From Noviherbaspirillum sp. L7-7A (GTDB taxonomy: Bacteria > Pseudomonadota > Gammaproteobacteria > Burkholderiales > Burkholderiaceae_D): a stretch of DNA of 64,000 nt. The translations under genes were made by a program, and so were the position numbers. This document shows, piece after piece, positions 34,678 to 44,150 of the stretch. Every line of letters starts with the position of its first letter. Position 1 is the first letter of the stretch. The stretch spans positions 3,224,001 through 3,288,000 of the forward strand of contig NZ_JAHQRJ010000001.1 in NCBI RefSeq assembly GCF_019052805.1, written 5' to 3'. The notes beneath the pieces are model-generated. The model was given only the letters and a program-made list of their open reading frames with translations. It did no database searches and was not told where the DNA came from.

Positions 34678-35508
34678 TCAGGACGGGCTAATTACCAGGC
34701 GCGCCAGAAGCGCTTCCAGCGCCGGATGATCGGGTAGGCGAATGCCGAATGATTCGGTTAGCAATTGCCGCAGGCTTTCAGGGTGTTCAATCATGCTGAC
34801 CATGCTGCCGCCCACTTCATGCACGGTGTACCGGTTGTTGAGCAGCGAATGGCGGCGGCCCGGCTCGGCCCGCGCCGCCATGAGCCTGCTGACGAAAGGC
34901 GACTGCGGATAGTGGGCGAGGTACCAGTTGGCCATGGCGAAGTCGGGCGGCAGCTGGGTGCGCAGGTCGAAGGCGTACAACGGGCGCCAGCCCTCCGGCA
35001 GTTCGGCTTCGAGCCGATAACCATCGTCAATGGGCTCGAGGCGAAAGCGGCCATGCGGCGTGTGCTGCGGCAGATGCGGCACCAGCCGCAGCGGGGCCGA
35101 GAGCGTCATGCCGCCGAAGCCGGCATCGGCGATCCATGGCTCGCCGTCGAGTTCGACCTGGAGCAGCATGTGGGTGCGCGGACTGACCACGCCCGGCGGC
35201 ACATTCCACGACACCCGCGCGGCCAGCGGGCGCACGGCAAAGCCGAGTTCGGCCAAGGCATGCTGCAGCAGGGTGTTGTGCTCGAAGCACCAGCCGCCGC
35301 GGCCATCGGCAAGCAGCTTCTGGCGCAGCGCCGGCAAGTCCAGCGCCACCTCCATGCCCAGCAGGGGCGACAGGTTTTCGAAAGGGATGGCGTCGACATG
35401 CAGCGCGTGGATGGCGCGCAGCGTTGGCAGGTCGGGGCCGGGCTGCGGGCCGCGATAGCCGATGCGGCGCAGGTAGGCGTCAAGGTTCGTCGAAGTGTGC
35501 GGCACCAT
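34678..35508 (-). CDS. nat: Arylamine N-acetyltransferase
   Basis: A 276-residue acetyl-CoA-dependent N-acetyltransferase acting on aromatic amines and hydrazines. The catalytic triad is visible: C74 in GRGGWCFEHN, H113 in RTHMLL and D128 in WIADAGFGG, with the spacing of bacterial NAT enzymes. The N-terminal helical bundle with IPFENLSPLLG (41-51) is conserved. The ATG at 35508 was chosen because family alignment starts there (NLDAYLRRIGY). It stands alone on the minus strand between the large GGDEF-EAL gene, whose start is 270 bp away, and the M20 pseudogene on the plus strand. Confidence 0.93.
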   Translation of the reverse strand: MVPHTSTNLDAYLRRIGYRGPQPGPDLPTLRAIHALHVDAIPFENLSPLLGMEVALDLPALRQKLLADGRGGWCFEHNTLLQHALAELGFAVRPLAARVSWNVPPGVVSPRTHMLLQVELDGEPWIADAGFGGMTLSAPLRLVPHLPQHTPHGRFRLEPIDDGYRLEAELPEGWRPLYAFDLRTQLPPDFAMANWYLAHYPQSPFVSRLMAARAEPGRRHSLLNNRYTVHEVGGSMVSMIEHPESLRQLLTESFGIRLPDHPALEALLARLVISPS

Positions 35509-35700
35509 GGTTCTCCATTGGACGATGGCTGGGATTATGCGGCAAGGCGTCAATGTGTCCATGAATCGCGGTGATCTATGCGGCCGGCCTGGTTACCGAC
35601 CTGCTTTCCGCTGCAGATGGCGTGGTCGTGGCTTCGGGCGCGATCCCGGCGTCGCCGCAGCGGCATGACATCCTTCCATTCGTTAACCAAGGACACCGCC

Positions 35701-36971
35701 GTGATTTCACTTGCCAGGCTTCGCTTTCTTCCCTTCCTTCTTTCCGCACTCCTCGCCGTCGCCGCCTGCGCAGGCCAGCCGCAGGCAGCAGAGCCCGTGC
35801 TGGCGCTGGCAAGGCAGCACGAGGCGCCGCTGCTGGAAACGCTGCGGACCCTGTGCAGCATTGAATCGGGCAGCCGCGACATCGATGGGCTGGAGAAGGC
35901 GGCGCAGCTCGTCGCCAAGCGCCTGAAGGCGCTGGGTGGCGAGGTGGAGCTGGTGGATGGAAACAAGGACGTCTACCCCATGGCGCACACGCCGGAGAAG
36001 GTTGGCCGCACCGTGCGCGCCACATTCCGGGGCACTGGCAGCAGGAAAATCCTGATGCTGGCCCACATGGATACGGTGTACCTGAAAGGCACGCTTGAAA
36101 AGCAGCCATTCCGCATCGAGGGCGACAAGGCTTATGGCCTGGCGATTGCCGACGACAAGCAGGGCATTGCCACCATCTTCCATACGGTTGCCATGCTCAA
36201 GGAGCTGAAGTTTGACGACTACGGCACCCTGACGGTGCTGATCAATGGCGACGAGGAAATTGGCTCGCCCGGCTGGGCGCAGAGCATGACGTGACGATGT
36301 CCTTCGAGTCTTCCAGCAGCACATCGGGCAAACTGTCGCTGGCCACGGCAGGCAGCGCCGCGGTGACTCTGGACGTACAGGGACGCGCGTCGCATGCCGG
36401 CGTGGCGCCGGAAAAGGGCGTCAATGCGCTGTATGAAATGGCGCACCAGATCATGCAGATGCGCAGGCTATCGGACCCACAGACCGGCGTGAAGCTGAAC
36501 TGGACGCTGGGCAGGGCCGGCAGCACCCGCAATGTCATTCCCGATACGGCACAGGCGCAGGCCGATGTGCGGGTGCTGCGCGTGGCTGACTATGACGACA
36601 TCGAGCGCCGGGTGCGGGAAATCAGCGCGCATAAACTCCTGCCCGAATCCACCGTCCATGTCGGCTTCGAGCGTCGCCACCCGCCGCTGGAAGCATCGGC
36701 CGCTTCGCGGGCGCTGGCGGCGCATGCGCAGCAGGCGTACCGCGAGATCGGCCGCGAACTGGTGCTGGAGAAGGTTGCCGAAGGCGGCGGCACCGACGCA
36801 GCCTACGCGGCCCAGGGCAACAGCCGGGCAGTGGTCGAGCGTTTCGGCCTGCGCGGCCACGGCGCGCATACGAAGGATGACGAGTACATTCTGGTCGAGA
36901 GCATCGTACCGCGCCTTTACCTGGCTACAGGGATGGTGATGGACGTGGCCACAGGCAGGGCGGGGTTATAG
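35701..36971 (+). pseudogene. M20 carboxypeptidase (glutamate carboxypeptidase-like), broken copy
   Basis: The first of two tandem paralogues. It begins with a GTG at 35701 behind AAGGA and encodes a signal peptide (FLPFLLSALLAVAACAG). The first half, through the metal site LAHMDTVYLK and INGDEEIGSPG, is clean and ends in a premature stop at 36292-36294. The second half continues in another frame from about 36288 to 36971 and matches the intact neighbour closely. Compared with that neighbour, 22 bp are missing after GGCTCGCCCGGCT, flanked by a CT repeat, removing the segment equivalent to SRKLIAK and shifting the frame. Both halves remain well conserved, so the deletion is recent. A functional product would need reinitiation, which is unlikely as the fold would be split. 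Confidence 0.85.
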
Positions 36972-37207
36972 ATGCGGGCAGTGAGGCAAGGTCAGGCCCA
37001 GACTGCGATAGCCGATGCAACGCAGCTTGGGCATCGATGTGGGACGTGCATGCGACATGGGTTGTCCCCATGGATAAGCAGTATTGTCATGGCAGGTTAG
37101 CGTCATCCGGATACATGCGGTTATCTTCACGAATTCACGAGGGCAAGCGCTGGAAATTGCCGGAACGGTATGGCATTCTTTTCACCCTTCCAAAAAGAAC
37201 ATCCGCC

Positions 37208-38497
37208 ATGACAACCTCCATCAAGCTCCGCATTCTTCCTCTTATTGTATCGGCCGCCCTGGGCGCGGCTGCGTTCGCAGCGCAGGCCCAGCCGCTCGAG
37301 CCGGTGCTGGCGCAGGCAAAGCAGCACAAGGCGCCGCTGCTCGAGACCCTGAAGGAACTGTGCAATATCGAATCCGGCAGCCGCGACCTCGAAGGACTGG
37401 ACAAGGTCGCCAACCTGATCGCCGGCCGCCTCAAGGCGCTGGGCGGCGAGGTGCAGCTGGTCGACGTCAGCAACGACATCTACCGCATGCAGGACACGCC
37501 GGAGAAGGTGGGCCGCGTGGTGCGCGCCACCTTCAAGGGCCGCGGCACGAAGAACATCATGATGCTGGCGCACATGGATACGGTCTACCTGAAGGGCATG
37601 CTGGAGAAGCAGCCGTTCCGCGTCGAGGGCGACAAGGCGTATGGCCTGGCGATCGCCGACGACAAGCAGGGCATCGCCACCATCATCCACACGGTTGCCA
37701 TGCTGAAGGAACTGAAGTTTGACGACTACGGCACCCTGACGGTGCTGATCAATGCCGACGAGGAGATCAGCTCGCCCGGCTCGCGCAAGCTCATCGCCAA
37801 ACTGGGCGCGGAACATGACGTGACGATGTCCTTCGAGGCCTCGCGCAGCAACTCGGACAAGCTGTCGCTGGCTACTGCCGGCATCGGCTCGGTCACGCTC
37901 GATGTGCAGGGACGCGCCTCTCATGCCGGCTCGGCGCCGGAGAAGGGCGTCAATGCGCTGTATGAAATGGCGCACCAGGTCACGCAGATGAGCAAGTTCT
38001 CCAATGCCGAGACCGGCGTGAAGATGAACTGGACGCTGGCCAAGGCCGGCACCAACCGCAACGTGATTCCCGACCAGGCGCAGGCCGAGGCCGACGTGCG
38101 CGTGCTGCGCGCGGCAGACTACGACAACATCGAGCGCCAGGTGCAGGAACGCAGCGCGCAGAAGCTGCTGCCCGAGTCCAAGGTCACGGCCGTGTTCGAG
38201 CGCCGCCGTCCGCCGCTGGAGGCGTCAGCCGCGTCCAGGGCGCTGGCCTCCCATGCCCAGGCGGTCTACCGCGAGATCGGCCGCGAGCTGGTGGTGGACC
38301 CGGTGGCCGAAGGCGGCGGCACCGATGCGGCCTTCGCCGCGCAGGGCAACAGCAAGGCGGTGGTGGAGCGCTTCGGCCTGCAGGGCTTTGGCGCGCATAC
38401 CAAGGATGCCGAATACATCCTGGTCGACAGCATCGAGCCGCGACTGTACCTGGCCGCGCGCATGGTGATGGATGTGGCGGCCGGCAAGGTGAAGTAA
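37208..38497 (+). CDS. M20A carboxypeptidase, glutamate carboxypeptidase (CPG2)-like, intact copy
   Basis: A 429-residue secreted zinc exopeptidase. Residues 1-27 are a Sec signal (ending AFAAQAQ). The dinuclear zinc site is seen at H122 and D124 (LAHMDTVY), D151/D152 (AIADDKQG), E185/E186 (INADEEIS) and the C-terminal FGAHTKD histidine. The family hydrolyses C-terminal glutamate from folate-like or peptide substrates in the periplasm. The lid domain (about 215-330, GRASHAGSAPEKGVNALYEMAHQ) is intact. The ATG at 37208 follows a gap of 236 bp after the broken paralogue, so it has room for its own promoter. About 70 percent or more of residues look identical to the broken copy by eye. Confidence 0.9.
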   Translation: MTTSIKLRILPLIVSAALGAAAFAAQAQPLEPVLAQAKQHKAPLLETLKELCNIESGSRDLEGLDKVANLIAGRLKALGGEVQLVDVSNDIYRMQDTPEKVGRVVRATFKGRGTKNIMMLAHMDTVYLKGMLEKQPFRVEGDKAYGLAIADDKQGIATIIHTVAMLKELKFDDYGTLTVLINADEEISSPGSRKLIAKLGAEHDVTMSFEASRSNSDKLSLATAGIGSVTLDVQGRASHAGSAPEKGVNALYEMAHQVTQMSKFSNAETGVKMNWTLAKAGTNRNVIPDQAQAEADVRVLRAADYDNIERQVQERSAQKLLPESKVTAVFERRRPPLEASAASRALASHAQAVYREIGRELVVDPVAEGGGTDAAFAAQGNSKAVVERFGLQGFGAHTKDAEYILVDSIEPRLYLAARMVMDVAAGKVK

Positions 38498-38633
38498 GGC
38501 CCTGCCGCGACAGCCGCCACGTGCTGGCGGCCGCCGTCATGCTGCCGATACAATGCGGTGATCCAATTGGTCATGGGAATGCTTCTTGCATCGGCAGGAG
38601 GGGTTCCCGCCTAACCTGACATCGGAGCACAGC

Positions 38634-40130
38634 ATGCTGACACCGCAATTCATTGCCACCACCCGCTTCGACGATCCGGCCGCCGCGCTCGAACAGGTGC
38701 GCACCATCTACGACAACGGCATCCGCCACCTGCGCCATCATCTGCAGGACTTCATCCGCGGCGACAACCTCTCCACAGCCGTGCGCGCCTGCTATCCCTT
38801 CGTACGCATCCATACCGATACCCGCATGCCGACCGATTCGCGGCTGTCGTATGGCTTCGTGGCTGGACCGGGCACCTATGAAACCACGCTGACGCGGCCG
38901 GACCTGTTCGGCAACTATTACCTGGAGCAGTTCAGGCTGCTGCTGAAGAACCATGGCGCCCAGAACGTGCAGATCGAGGTCGGCACCAGCGCCCAGCCCA
39001 TCCCGGTGCATTTTTCCTTTGCCGAACACGACCATGTGGAAGCCGACATGCCGGCCGACCGGCTGCAGCGCATGCGCGACCTGTTCGACCTGCCGGACCT
39101 GGCGACCATGGACGACGGCATCGCCAACGGCACCGACGACATACCGCCCGGCCGGCCGCAGCCGCTGTCGCTGTTTACCGCGCCGCGCGTCGACTATTCG
39201 CTGCAGCGGCTGCGCCATTACACCGGCACCGCGCCCGAGCATTTCCAGAACTTCGTGCTGTTCACCAACTACCAGTTCTACATCGATGAATTCATCAAGC
39301 TCGGCCAGGAGATCATGTGCAGCCCGATGAAAGGGCCGGATGACTACATCGCCTTCGTCGAGCCGGGCAACCTGGTCACCCGCCGCGCCGGCCAGCCGGC
39401 CGGCCCGAACGACGAGCGCGGCATGGCGCCGCCGCGGCTGCCGCAGATGCCGGGCTACCACCTGGTGCGCGCAGACGGCGGCGGCATCACCATGGTCAAC
39501 ATCGGCGTCGGCCCGGCCAATGCCAAGACCATCACCGACCATATCGCGGTGCTGCGGCCGCATGCCTGGCTGATGCTGGGCCACTGCGCCGGCCTGCGCA
39601 ATACCCAGCAGCTGGGCGACTATGTGCTGGCCCACGGCTATGTGCGGGAAGACCATGTGCTGGATGAAGACCTGCCGCTGTGGGTGCCGATACCGCCGCT
39701 GGCCGAGATCCAGCTGGCGCTGGAGCAGGCGGTGGCCGACGTCACCTGCCTGACCGGCTATGAGCTCAAGCGCGTCATGCGCACCGGCACCGTGGCCAGC
39801 ACCGACAACCGCAACTGGGAGCTGCTGCCGCAGCGCACGCCGGAACGCCGCTTCAGCCAGAGCAGGGCAGTGGCGCTGGACATGGAAAGCGCCACCATCG
39901 CCGCCAACGGCTTCCGCTTCCGGGTGCCCTACGGCACGCTGCTGTGCGTATCCGACAAGCCGCTGCACGGCGAGATCAAGCTGCCCGGCATGGCCAATGT
40001 GTTCTACCGGCAGCGGGTGGACCAGCATCTTCGCATCGGCATACGGGCCGTGGAGCTGCTCAGGGAAAGGCGGGTGGACAGCCTGCACAGCAGGAAGCTG
40101 CGCAGCTTTGCGGAAGTGGCGTTTCAGTAA
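38634..40130 (+). CDS. amn: AMP nucleosidase
   Basis: A 498-residue enzyme splitting AMP into adenine and ribose-5-phosphate. The N-terminal regulatory domain (about 1-190) includes SRLSYGFVAGPGTYETTLTR, and the C-terminal phosphorylase-like domain has VNIGVGPANAKTITDH, MLGHCAGLRNTQQLGDYVLA and the nucleoside-binding region VALDMESATIAANGFRFRVP, where the Met-Glu pair contacts the sugar. Length matches Amn. The ATG at 38634 is used because family homology starts with MLTPQFIATT-like text. It is monocistronic, followed by a repeat-rich 310-bp gap whose end echoes the last bases of this gene. Confidence 0.93.
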   Translation: MLTPQFIATTRFDDPAAALEQVRTIYDNGIRHLRHHLQDFIRGDNLSTAVRACYPFVRIHTDTRMPTDSRLSYGFVAGPGTYETTLTRPDLFGNYYLEQFRLLLKNHGAQNVQIEVGTSAQPIPVHFSFAEHDHVEADMPADRLQRMRDLFDLPDLATMDDGIANGTDDIPPGRPQPLSLFTAPRVDYSLQRLRHYTGTAPEHFQNFVLFTNYQFYIDEFIKLGQEIMCSPMKGPDDYIAFVEPGNLVTRRAGQPAGPNDERGMAPPRLPQMPGYHLVRADGGGITMVNIGVGPANAKTITDHIAVLRPHAWLMLGHCAGLRNTQQLGDYVLAHGYVREDHVLDEDLPLWVPIPPLAEIQLALEQAVADVTCLTGYELKRVMRTGTVASTDNRNWELLPQRTPERRFSQSRAVALDMESATIAANGFRFRVPYGTLLCVSDKPLHGEIKLPGMANVFYRQRVDQHLRIGIRAVELLRERRVDSLHSRKLRSFAEVAFQ

Positions 40131-40244
40131 GGGCGCATGGGTTGAGGATGCGGGCGTTTGGCTCGATCCTGATACGTAGTTCTGTGAGTGGAGCGCCTCA
40201 CGACCCGGGTTGAAAAATGCCACCCAGCGACGTTCCTGGAAAAC

Positions 40245-40360
40245 GTAGGGTGGAATACCCGAAGGGCATTCCACCGTGGGCGGTGGCAGGAGCGGTTAAG
40301 GTCGGACTTTGCCGTGTCCTGGTGAACCGGTGGAATGCCCCTGCGGGGTATTCCACCCTA
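40245..40360. repeat. Paired REP-like palindromes (BIME-type) after amn
   Basis: The 309-bp gap 40131-40439 has no recognised gene but holds two related hairpins in opposite orientation. Unit A (40245-40276) has arms GGTGGAATACCC and GGGCATTCCACC around GAA. Unit B (about 40328-40360) has GGTGGAATGCCC and GGGTATTCCACC around CTGCG. B is the near-exact reverse complement of A with two extra bases in the loop; about 52 bp lie between. Around them, GCGGAAGTGGCGTT occurs both at the 3' end of amn (40110-40123) and again at 40369-40382, followed each time by similar text ending in AAGGGC. This is the organisation of REP/BIME elements mobilised by RAYT transposases. No other copy is in the window. 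Confidence 0.65.
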
Positions 40361-40439
40361 CTGAATTCGCGGAAGTGGCGTTCTGACAAGGGCAGGTGGC
40401 CTCGTCGGTGCTGTGACCAGCCTTTGTCGGCTGACGCTA

Positions 40440-40658
40440 TCAGCGGGCGCTTTTCTTGCGGCGGCGCTTTGGCGCCGGCTTTCCGGTCAGCGCGCTGGTC
40501 CAGGCGTCGGTCATCTCGCGCGTACTCTTGCTGACGGCGGTCGATGCCTGCCGCTTCACCTCGGCGGTGGCACGGCCCCGTGCCGCGCCGGCGACGGCGT
40601 TGGCGCCGGAGAGCCACATGCTCATGAAGGGGTTTTTCTTGCCCCAGGGATTTTTCAT
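40440..40658 (-). CDS. Small basic hypothetical protein
   Basis: A 72-residue protein starting MKNPWGKKNPFMSMWLSGAN, rich in Ala, Lys and Arg, ending in a basic tail (PKRRRKKSAR). The N-terminal half has an amphipathic stretch followed by a charged Ala-rich helix; the tail could bind nucleic acid or polyphosphate/PHB-type surfaces, but nothing shows this. A purine-rich GGGGTGG lies upstream of the ATG. It sits 86 bp downstream of the chemoreceptor on the same strand. Family not assigned; the neat start and stop and the non-random composition suggest a real gene. Confidence 0.55.
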   Translation of the reverse strand: MKNPWGKKNPFMSMWLSGANAVAGAARGRATAEVKRQASTAVSKSTREMTDAWTSALTGKPAPKRRRKKSAR

Positions 40659-40743
40659 CGCGCCACCCCGATCTGATCGTATGACGGTCAGAAAGGCAGC
40701 AACGCGCTTGGTTCCCCGCTATTTGTTGCGCTGCGACAGACGA

Positions 40744-42459
40744 TCAGAACTCTTCCCAGTCACCACCCTGGTCGGCAATCCGGCCTGCCGGCGCTTTCCC
40801 GTTGGCCGGAGTGGCCGGCACGGCACGCGGGCTGGCGACTACGGGCGCGGTGGCGCGTGCCGGCGCAACGCTGGCTGGCATCGCCTGCGTGGCGTACGCC
40901 AAGGCCGGGCTGGACTGGTCAAGCCGGAACGCACTCACCACACCCACCAGCGCCGACGCCTGCTCCTCCAGCGAACCGGCCGCCGCCGCCGCCTGCTCCA
41001 CCAGCGCCGCATTCTGCTGGGTCACCTGATCCATCTGGGCGATGGCCTGGTTCACCTGCTCGATGCCGGCGCTCTGCTCGCTGCTGGCCGCCGTGATCTC
41101 GGCCATGATGTCGGTCACCCGCTGCACGCTGGCCACCACTTCCTGGATCGTGCTGCCGGCCTGCGCCACGAGCTTGCTGCCGGCCTCGACCTTGTCCACC
41201 GAATCGCCGATCAGGCCCTTGATCTCGCGCGCGGCCGCCGCGCTCTTCTGCGCCAGGCTGCGCACTTCGGTCGCCACCACCGCAAAGCCGCGGCCCTGCT
41301 CGCCGGCACGAGCCGCTTCCACGGCCGCATTCAGCGCCAGGATGTTGGTCTGGAAGGCGATGCCGTCGATCACGCCGATGATGTCGACGATCTTCTTCGA
41401 CGAACTGTCGATGGCAGCCATGGTGTCGACCACCTGGGCCACCACTTCGCCGCCCTGGGTGGCCACGCCGGAAGCGGTGAGCGCCAGCTGGTTGGCCTGG
41501 CGGGCATTGTCGGCATTCTGCTTGACCGTGGAGGTGAGTTCTTCCATCGACGAGGCGGTTTCCTCCAGCGAGGACGCCTGCTGCTCGGTGCGCGAGGACA
41601 GGTCCATGTTGCCCGAGGCGATCTCGCGCGCGCCGGTGGTCATGCTGTCGGCGCCGCGGCGCACGTCGGCAACGATGCCGGCCAGGCTGGCCGACATCTC
41701 CTGCAGCGCCTGCATCAGCTGGCCGGTCTCGTCCTTGCTGCGCACCTCGATGCGGCGCGACAGGTCGCCGTTGGCGATGGTGCGGGCGATCTCGACTGCC
41801 TGCGCCAGCGGCGTGGTGATGCTGCGCGCCAGCCACCAGGCGAAGCCGGCGGCAAACGCGATGGCCGCCGCGGCCAGGCCCAGCATCAGCGCGCGGCCGC
41901 TCTCATAGGCTGCCGCCGAGTCTTCGCCCGCCTTTTCCAGCAGCTTGTCGCCCAGCGTCACCAAGCTCTGCACCGAGGCCATGTAGGCTGCCTGCTCCTT
42001 GGGCATGGTCTGCATCAGCAGGTTGGTTGCCATCGCGCCGCGGCCTTCGGCCAGCATCGCAAGGAATTCCAGCTGGTGCTTCTGGTAGGGCGCGCGGGCG
42101 TCCACGATGGTCTTGTAGAGCGCCTTGCCCTTTTCGGTGGTGAGGGTCTTGCCTATCCACTCCAGGTTTTCAGTGACGCGGGCCGAGCCGGCCTTGATGT
42201 TGTCGAGCTCGCGCTTGACCACATCGTCATTTTCCGACAGCACCGCGTTGCGCATCGAAATGGCGATGGCGTTGATGTCGCTGTTGACCGTGAAGGCCAT
42301 GCGGATTACCGGATAGCGTTGCTTGCGGATGACGTCCGACGCCTCGTTGACGACGGAAAGGCGGTTGATGCCCAGCGCCATGATGCCCACCAGCAGCAGG
42401 ATGACGATGCCAAATCCCGCAGCCAAACGGGTGCTTACCTTGAAATTAGCCAGAAACAT
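40744..42459 (-). CDS. Methyl-accepting chemotaxis protein
   Basis: A 571-residue transmembrane chemoreceptor. TM1 is about 12-33, followed by a periplasmic four-helix-bundle sensor of about 155 residues, TM2 about 190-210, HAMP (about 211-265) and a signalling domain whose hairpin tip reads [20 protein letters not shown]. The C-terminus, after a Pro/Ala-rich flexible tail, is DWEEF, a pentapeptide of the kind that tethers CheR/CheB for adaptation. The ATG at 42459 was chosen because the N-terminus then reads [16 protein letters not shown], the usual MCP start. Ligand unknown; no che genes are nearby. Confidence 0.92.
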   Translation of the reverse strand: MFLANFKVSTRLAAGFGIVILLLVGIMALGINRLSVVNEASDVIRKQRYPVIRMAFTVNSDINAIAISMRNAVLSENDDVVKRELDNIKAGSARVTENLEWIGKTLTTEKGKALYKTIVDARAPYQKHQLEFLAMLAEGRGAMATNLLMQTMPKEQAAYMASVQSLVTLGDKLLEKAGEDSAAAYESGRALMLGLAAAAIAFAAGFAWWLARSITTPLAQAVEIARTIANGDLSRRIEVRSKDETGQLMQALQEMSASLAGIVADVRRGADSMTTGAREIASGNMDLSSRTEQQASSLEETASSMEELTSTVKQNADNARQANQLALTASGVATQGGEVVAQVVDTMAAIDSSSKKIVDIIGVIDGIAFQTNILALNAAVEAARAGEQGRGFAVVATEVRSLAQKSAAAAREIKGLIGDSVDKVEAGSKLVAQAGSTIQEVVASVQRVTDIMAEITAASSEQSAGIEQVNQAIAQMDQVTQQNAALVEQAAAAAGSLEEQASALVGVVSAFRLDQSSPALAYATQAMPASVAPARATAPVVASPRAVPATPANGKAPAGRIADQGGDWEEF

Positions 42460-42627
42460 AGTCCACGCTCGCCGATCTGTTTGTTGTCGTGCCGGCAGCA
42501 TGGCTCCCGGCGTCTCCTTCAGGCATGCTGCCTGCCCACCCGGTTGGGCGGCTTTTTGTTAACAACAGGAAACAAACCGGTCTTTAGCGTGGCGTGGAAA
42601 TAATCCCGGAACGTGAGTGAACCGAAA

Positions 42628-43314
42628 CTAGTAAGGTCGCGCCAGATCCATGGTCCAGTAGGTGGGATAGCTCGACGTGCTGCTGGCGGCGCAGGCCGTG
42701 CCGATGTCGGCATAGCCGGGATTCATGATGTTGGCGCAGTGGCCGGGGCTGGCCAGCCAGCCGTCCACCACGGACTGCGCGCTGGTCTGGCCGGCGGCGA
42801 TGTTTTCGCCGTAGGCGCTCCAGGCGTAGCCGGCGCCGGTAATGCGCTGGCCGGCGTTGCGGCCGTCCAGGCTGGTATGGGAAAAATAGTTGTTGGCCGC
42901 CATATCGGTGGAATGGGCGCCGGCGGCGTTGAACAGGTTGGTATTCCAGGCCAGCGCCGGCGCCGGGCCGTAATAGGTGGTGCCGCAGCTGCGTCCGGCG
43001 GCGCGTGCCTGGTTGATGCGATCGATGATCTCCTGCTGGAAGTTGGGCAGGTTGCAGGTCAGGCGGGCATCGAGGGCGCCGCCCGACGTCGTGGTGGTGG
43101 TCGTAGTGGTGGTAGGCGTAGTGGTGGTAGTGGTGCCGGTATTGGTGGTGTTGGAAACCCGCTTGCGCGCCAGCAGCTGGGTCGGCAGATTGCCATCGCC
43201 GACGGCAACCGAGGAAGAGAGCAGGCGCGTGCCGGCAGTGTCGTCGGCGCCGCCGCCGCAGGCGGTCAGGACAATGGATACGCCGGCAAGCAGCATTGGC
43301 AGAATGATTTTCAA
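42628..43314 (-). CDS. CAP-domain (SCP/PR-1) lipoprotein with Thr-rich linker
   Basis: A 228-residue outer-surface or periplasmic protein. A TTG at 43314 is taken as start because GGAG stands 7 bp before it and it gives the lipoprotein signal MKIILPMLLAGVSIVLTACG with C19 lipidated; the ATG at 43296 is the alternative. Residues 56-76 are a nearly pure Thr tract (TTNTGTTTTTTPTTTT), a flexible linker. The CAP domain (about 96-228) shows the conserved HSTDMAANNYFSHTSLDG, YGENIAAG and GWLASPGHCANIMNPGYAD motifs, with the His pair and Glu of the CAP cavity. Bacterial CAP proteins have unclear enzymatic roles. It diverges from the uracil-DNA glycosylase gene. Confidence 0.88.
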   Translation of the reverse strand: MKIILPMLLAGVSIVLTACGGGADDTAGTRLLSSSVAVGDGNLPTQLLARKRVSNTTNTGTTTTTTPTTTTTTTTTSGGALDARLTCNLPNFQQEIIDRINQARAAGRSCGTTYYGPAPALAWNTNLFNAAGAHSTDMAANNYFSHTSLDGRNAGQRITGAGYAWSAYGENIAAGQTSAQSVVDGWLASPGHCANIMNPGYADIGTACAASSTSSYPTYWTMDLARPY

Positions 43315-43386
43315 GGAGGACTCCGTTTTGTTGTTGAATAGTGGCAAACATCGCCTTTCGGAAATAATTGCCTGGCGGATGGACTG

Positions 43387-44100
43387 ATGCCCGGTTGCAA
43401 AGTTCAGCCCGTGACGTTCAAAGACCGGATCAGCACGACGGGCGGCAACGCTGCGGCGACGCAAGGCGCGGGGAACCCGCACAGTGCCGATGGACTGGCC
43501 AGCCTGTTGCGCGAGGTGCGGTCCTGCACCGCCTGCGCCACGCATCTGCCGCTGGGACCGCGGCCGGTCGTGCAGCTCGGCGCCGGCGCCCGCATCCTGA
43601 TCGTGGGCCAGGCGCCCGGCCTGAAGGTCCACAGGAGCGGCATACCGTGGGATGACGCCAGCGGCAGGCGGCTGCGGGAGTGGATGGACATTGCGCCGCC
43701 GGTGTTCTACGACCCAGAGCGCGTTGCCATCATTCCGATGGCCTACTGCTATCCGGGCCGGGGCGGCGGCGGCGACCTGCCGCCGCGCCGCGAATGCGCC
43801 GATCTCTGGCTCGACCGGCTGCTGGCGCAGTTGCCGGATATCCGCCTGACACTGCTGGTGGGCCAGTATGCGCAGCGGCATTTCCTCGGCGGGCGCGCAC
43901 GGCCCACGCTGACCGAAACCGTGATGGCCTGGCGCGACTACGCGCCGTCGATGCTGCCGCTACCGCATCCCTCGCCGCGCAACCAGCCCTGGTTCAGCCG
44001 GCATGCCTGGTTTGGCGAGGATGTGCTGCCGGCACTGAAGCAGGCGGTGGCGGCGGCGCTGGCGGAGCAGGGCTTGGGAATCGGCGCGGCTGAAGGCTAG
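43387..44100 (+). CDS. Fe-S uracil-DNA glycosylase family protein
   Basis: A 237-residue UDG-superfamily enzyme that should excise uracil or related bases. Motif 1 is GQAPG (74-78) and motif 2 HPSPRNQ (194-200). Four cysteines, C47 and C50 (CTAC), C121 (CYPG) and C137 (ECADLW), have spacing C-x2-C…C-x15-C, like the 4Fe-4S ligands of family 4 enzymes, so a cluster is expected. In motif 1 the usual family 4 Glu (GEAPG) is Gln, which could change base preference or rate. The start is uncertain by a few dozen residues; the ATG at 43387 gives an N-terminus of about 35 residues without homology. It diverges from the CAP lipoprotein across 72 bp. Confidence 0.82.
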   Translation: MPGCKVQPVTFKDRISTTGGNAAATQGAGNPHSADGLASLLREVRSCTACATHLPLGPRPVVQLGAGARILIVGQAPGLKVHRSGIPWDDASGRRLREWMDIAPPVFYDPERVAIIPMAYCYPGRGGGGDLPPRRECADLWLDRLLAQLPDIRLTLLVGQYAQRHFLGGRARPTLTETVMAWRDYAPSMLPLPHPSPRNQPWFSRHAWFGEDVLPALKQAVAAALAEQGLGIGAAEG

Positions 44101-44150
44101 TCGGCTGCAACGCGTTTCGCTTCGCTGCCTATCTTCTGCCGCCCGGACTT

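Noticed and set aside
43080-43145. Short tandem repeat or CRISPR-like pattern
   Set aside because: The repetition is the Thr-codon tract of the CAP lipoprotein; there are no spaced direct repeats.
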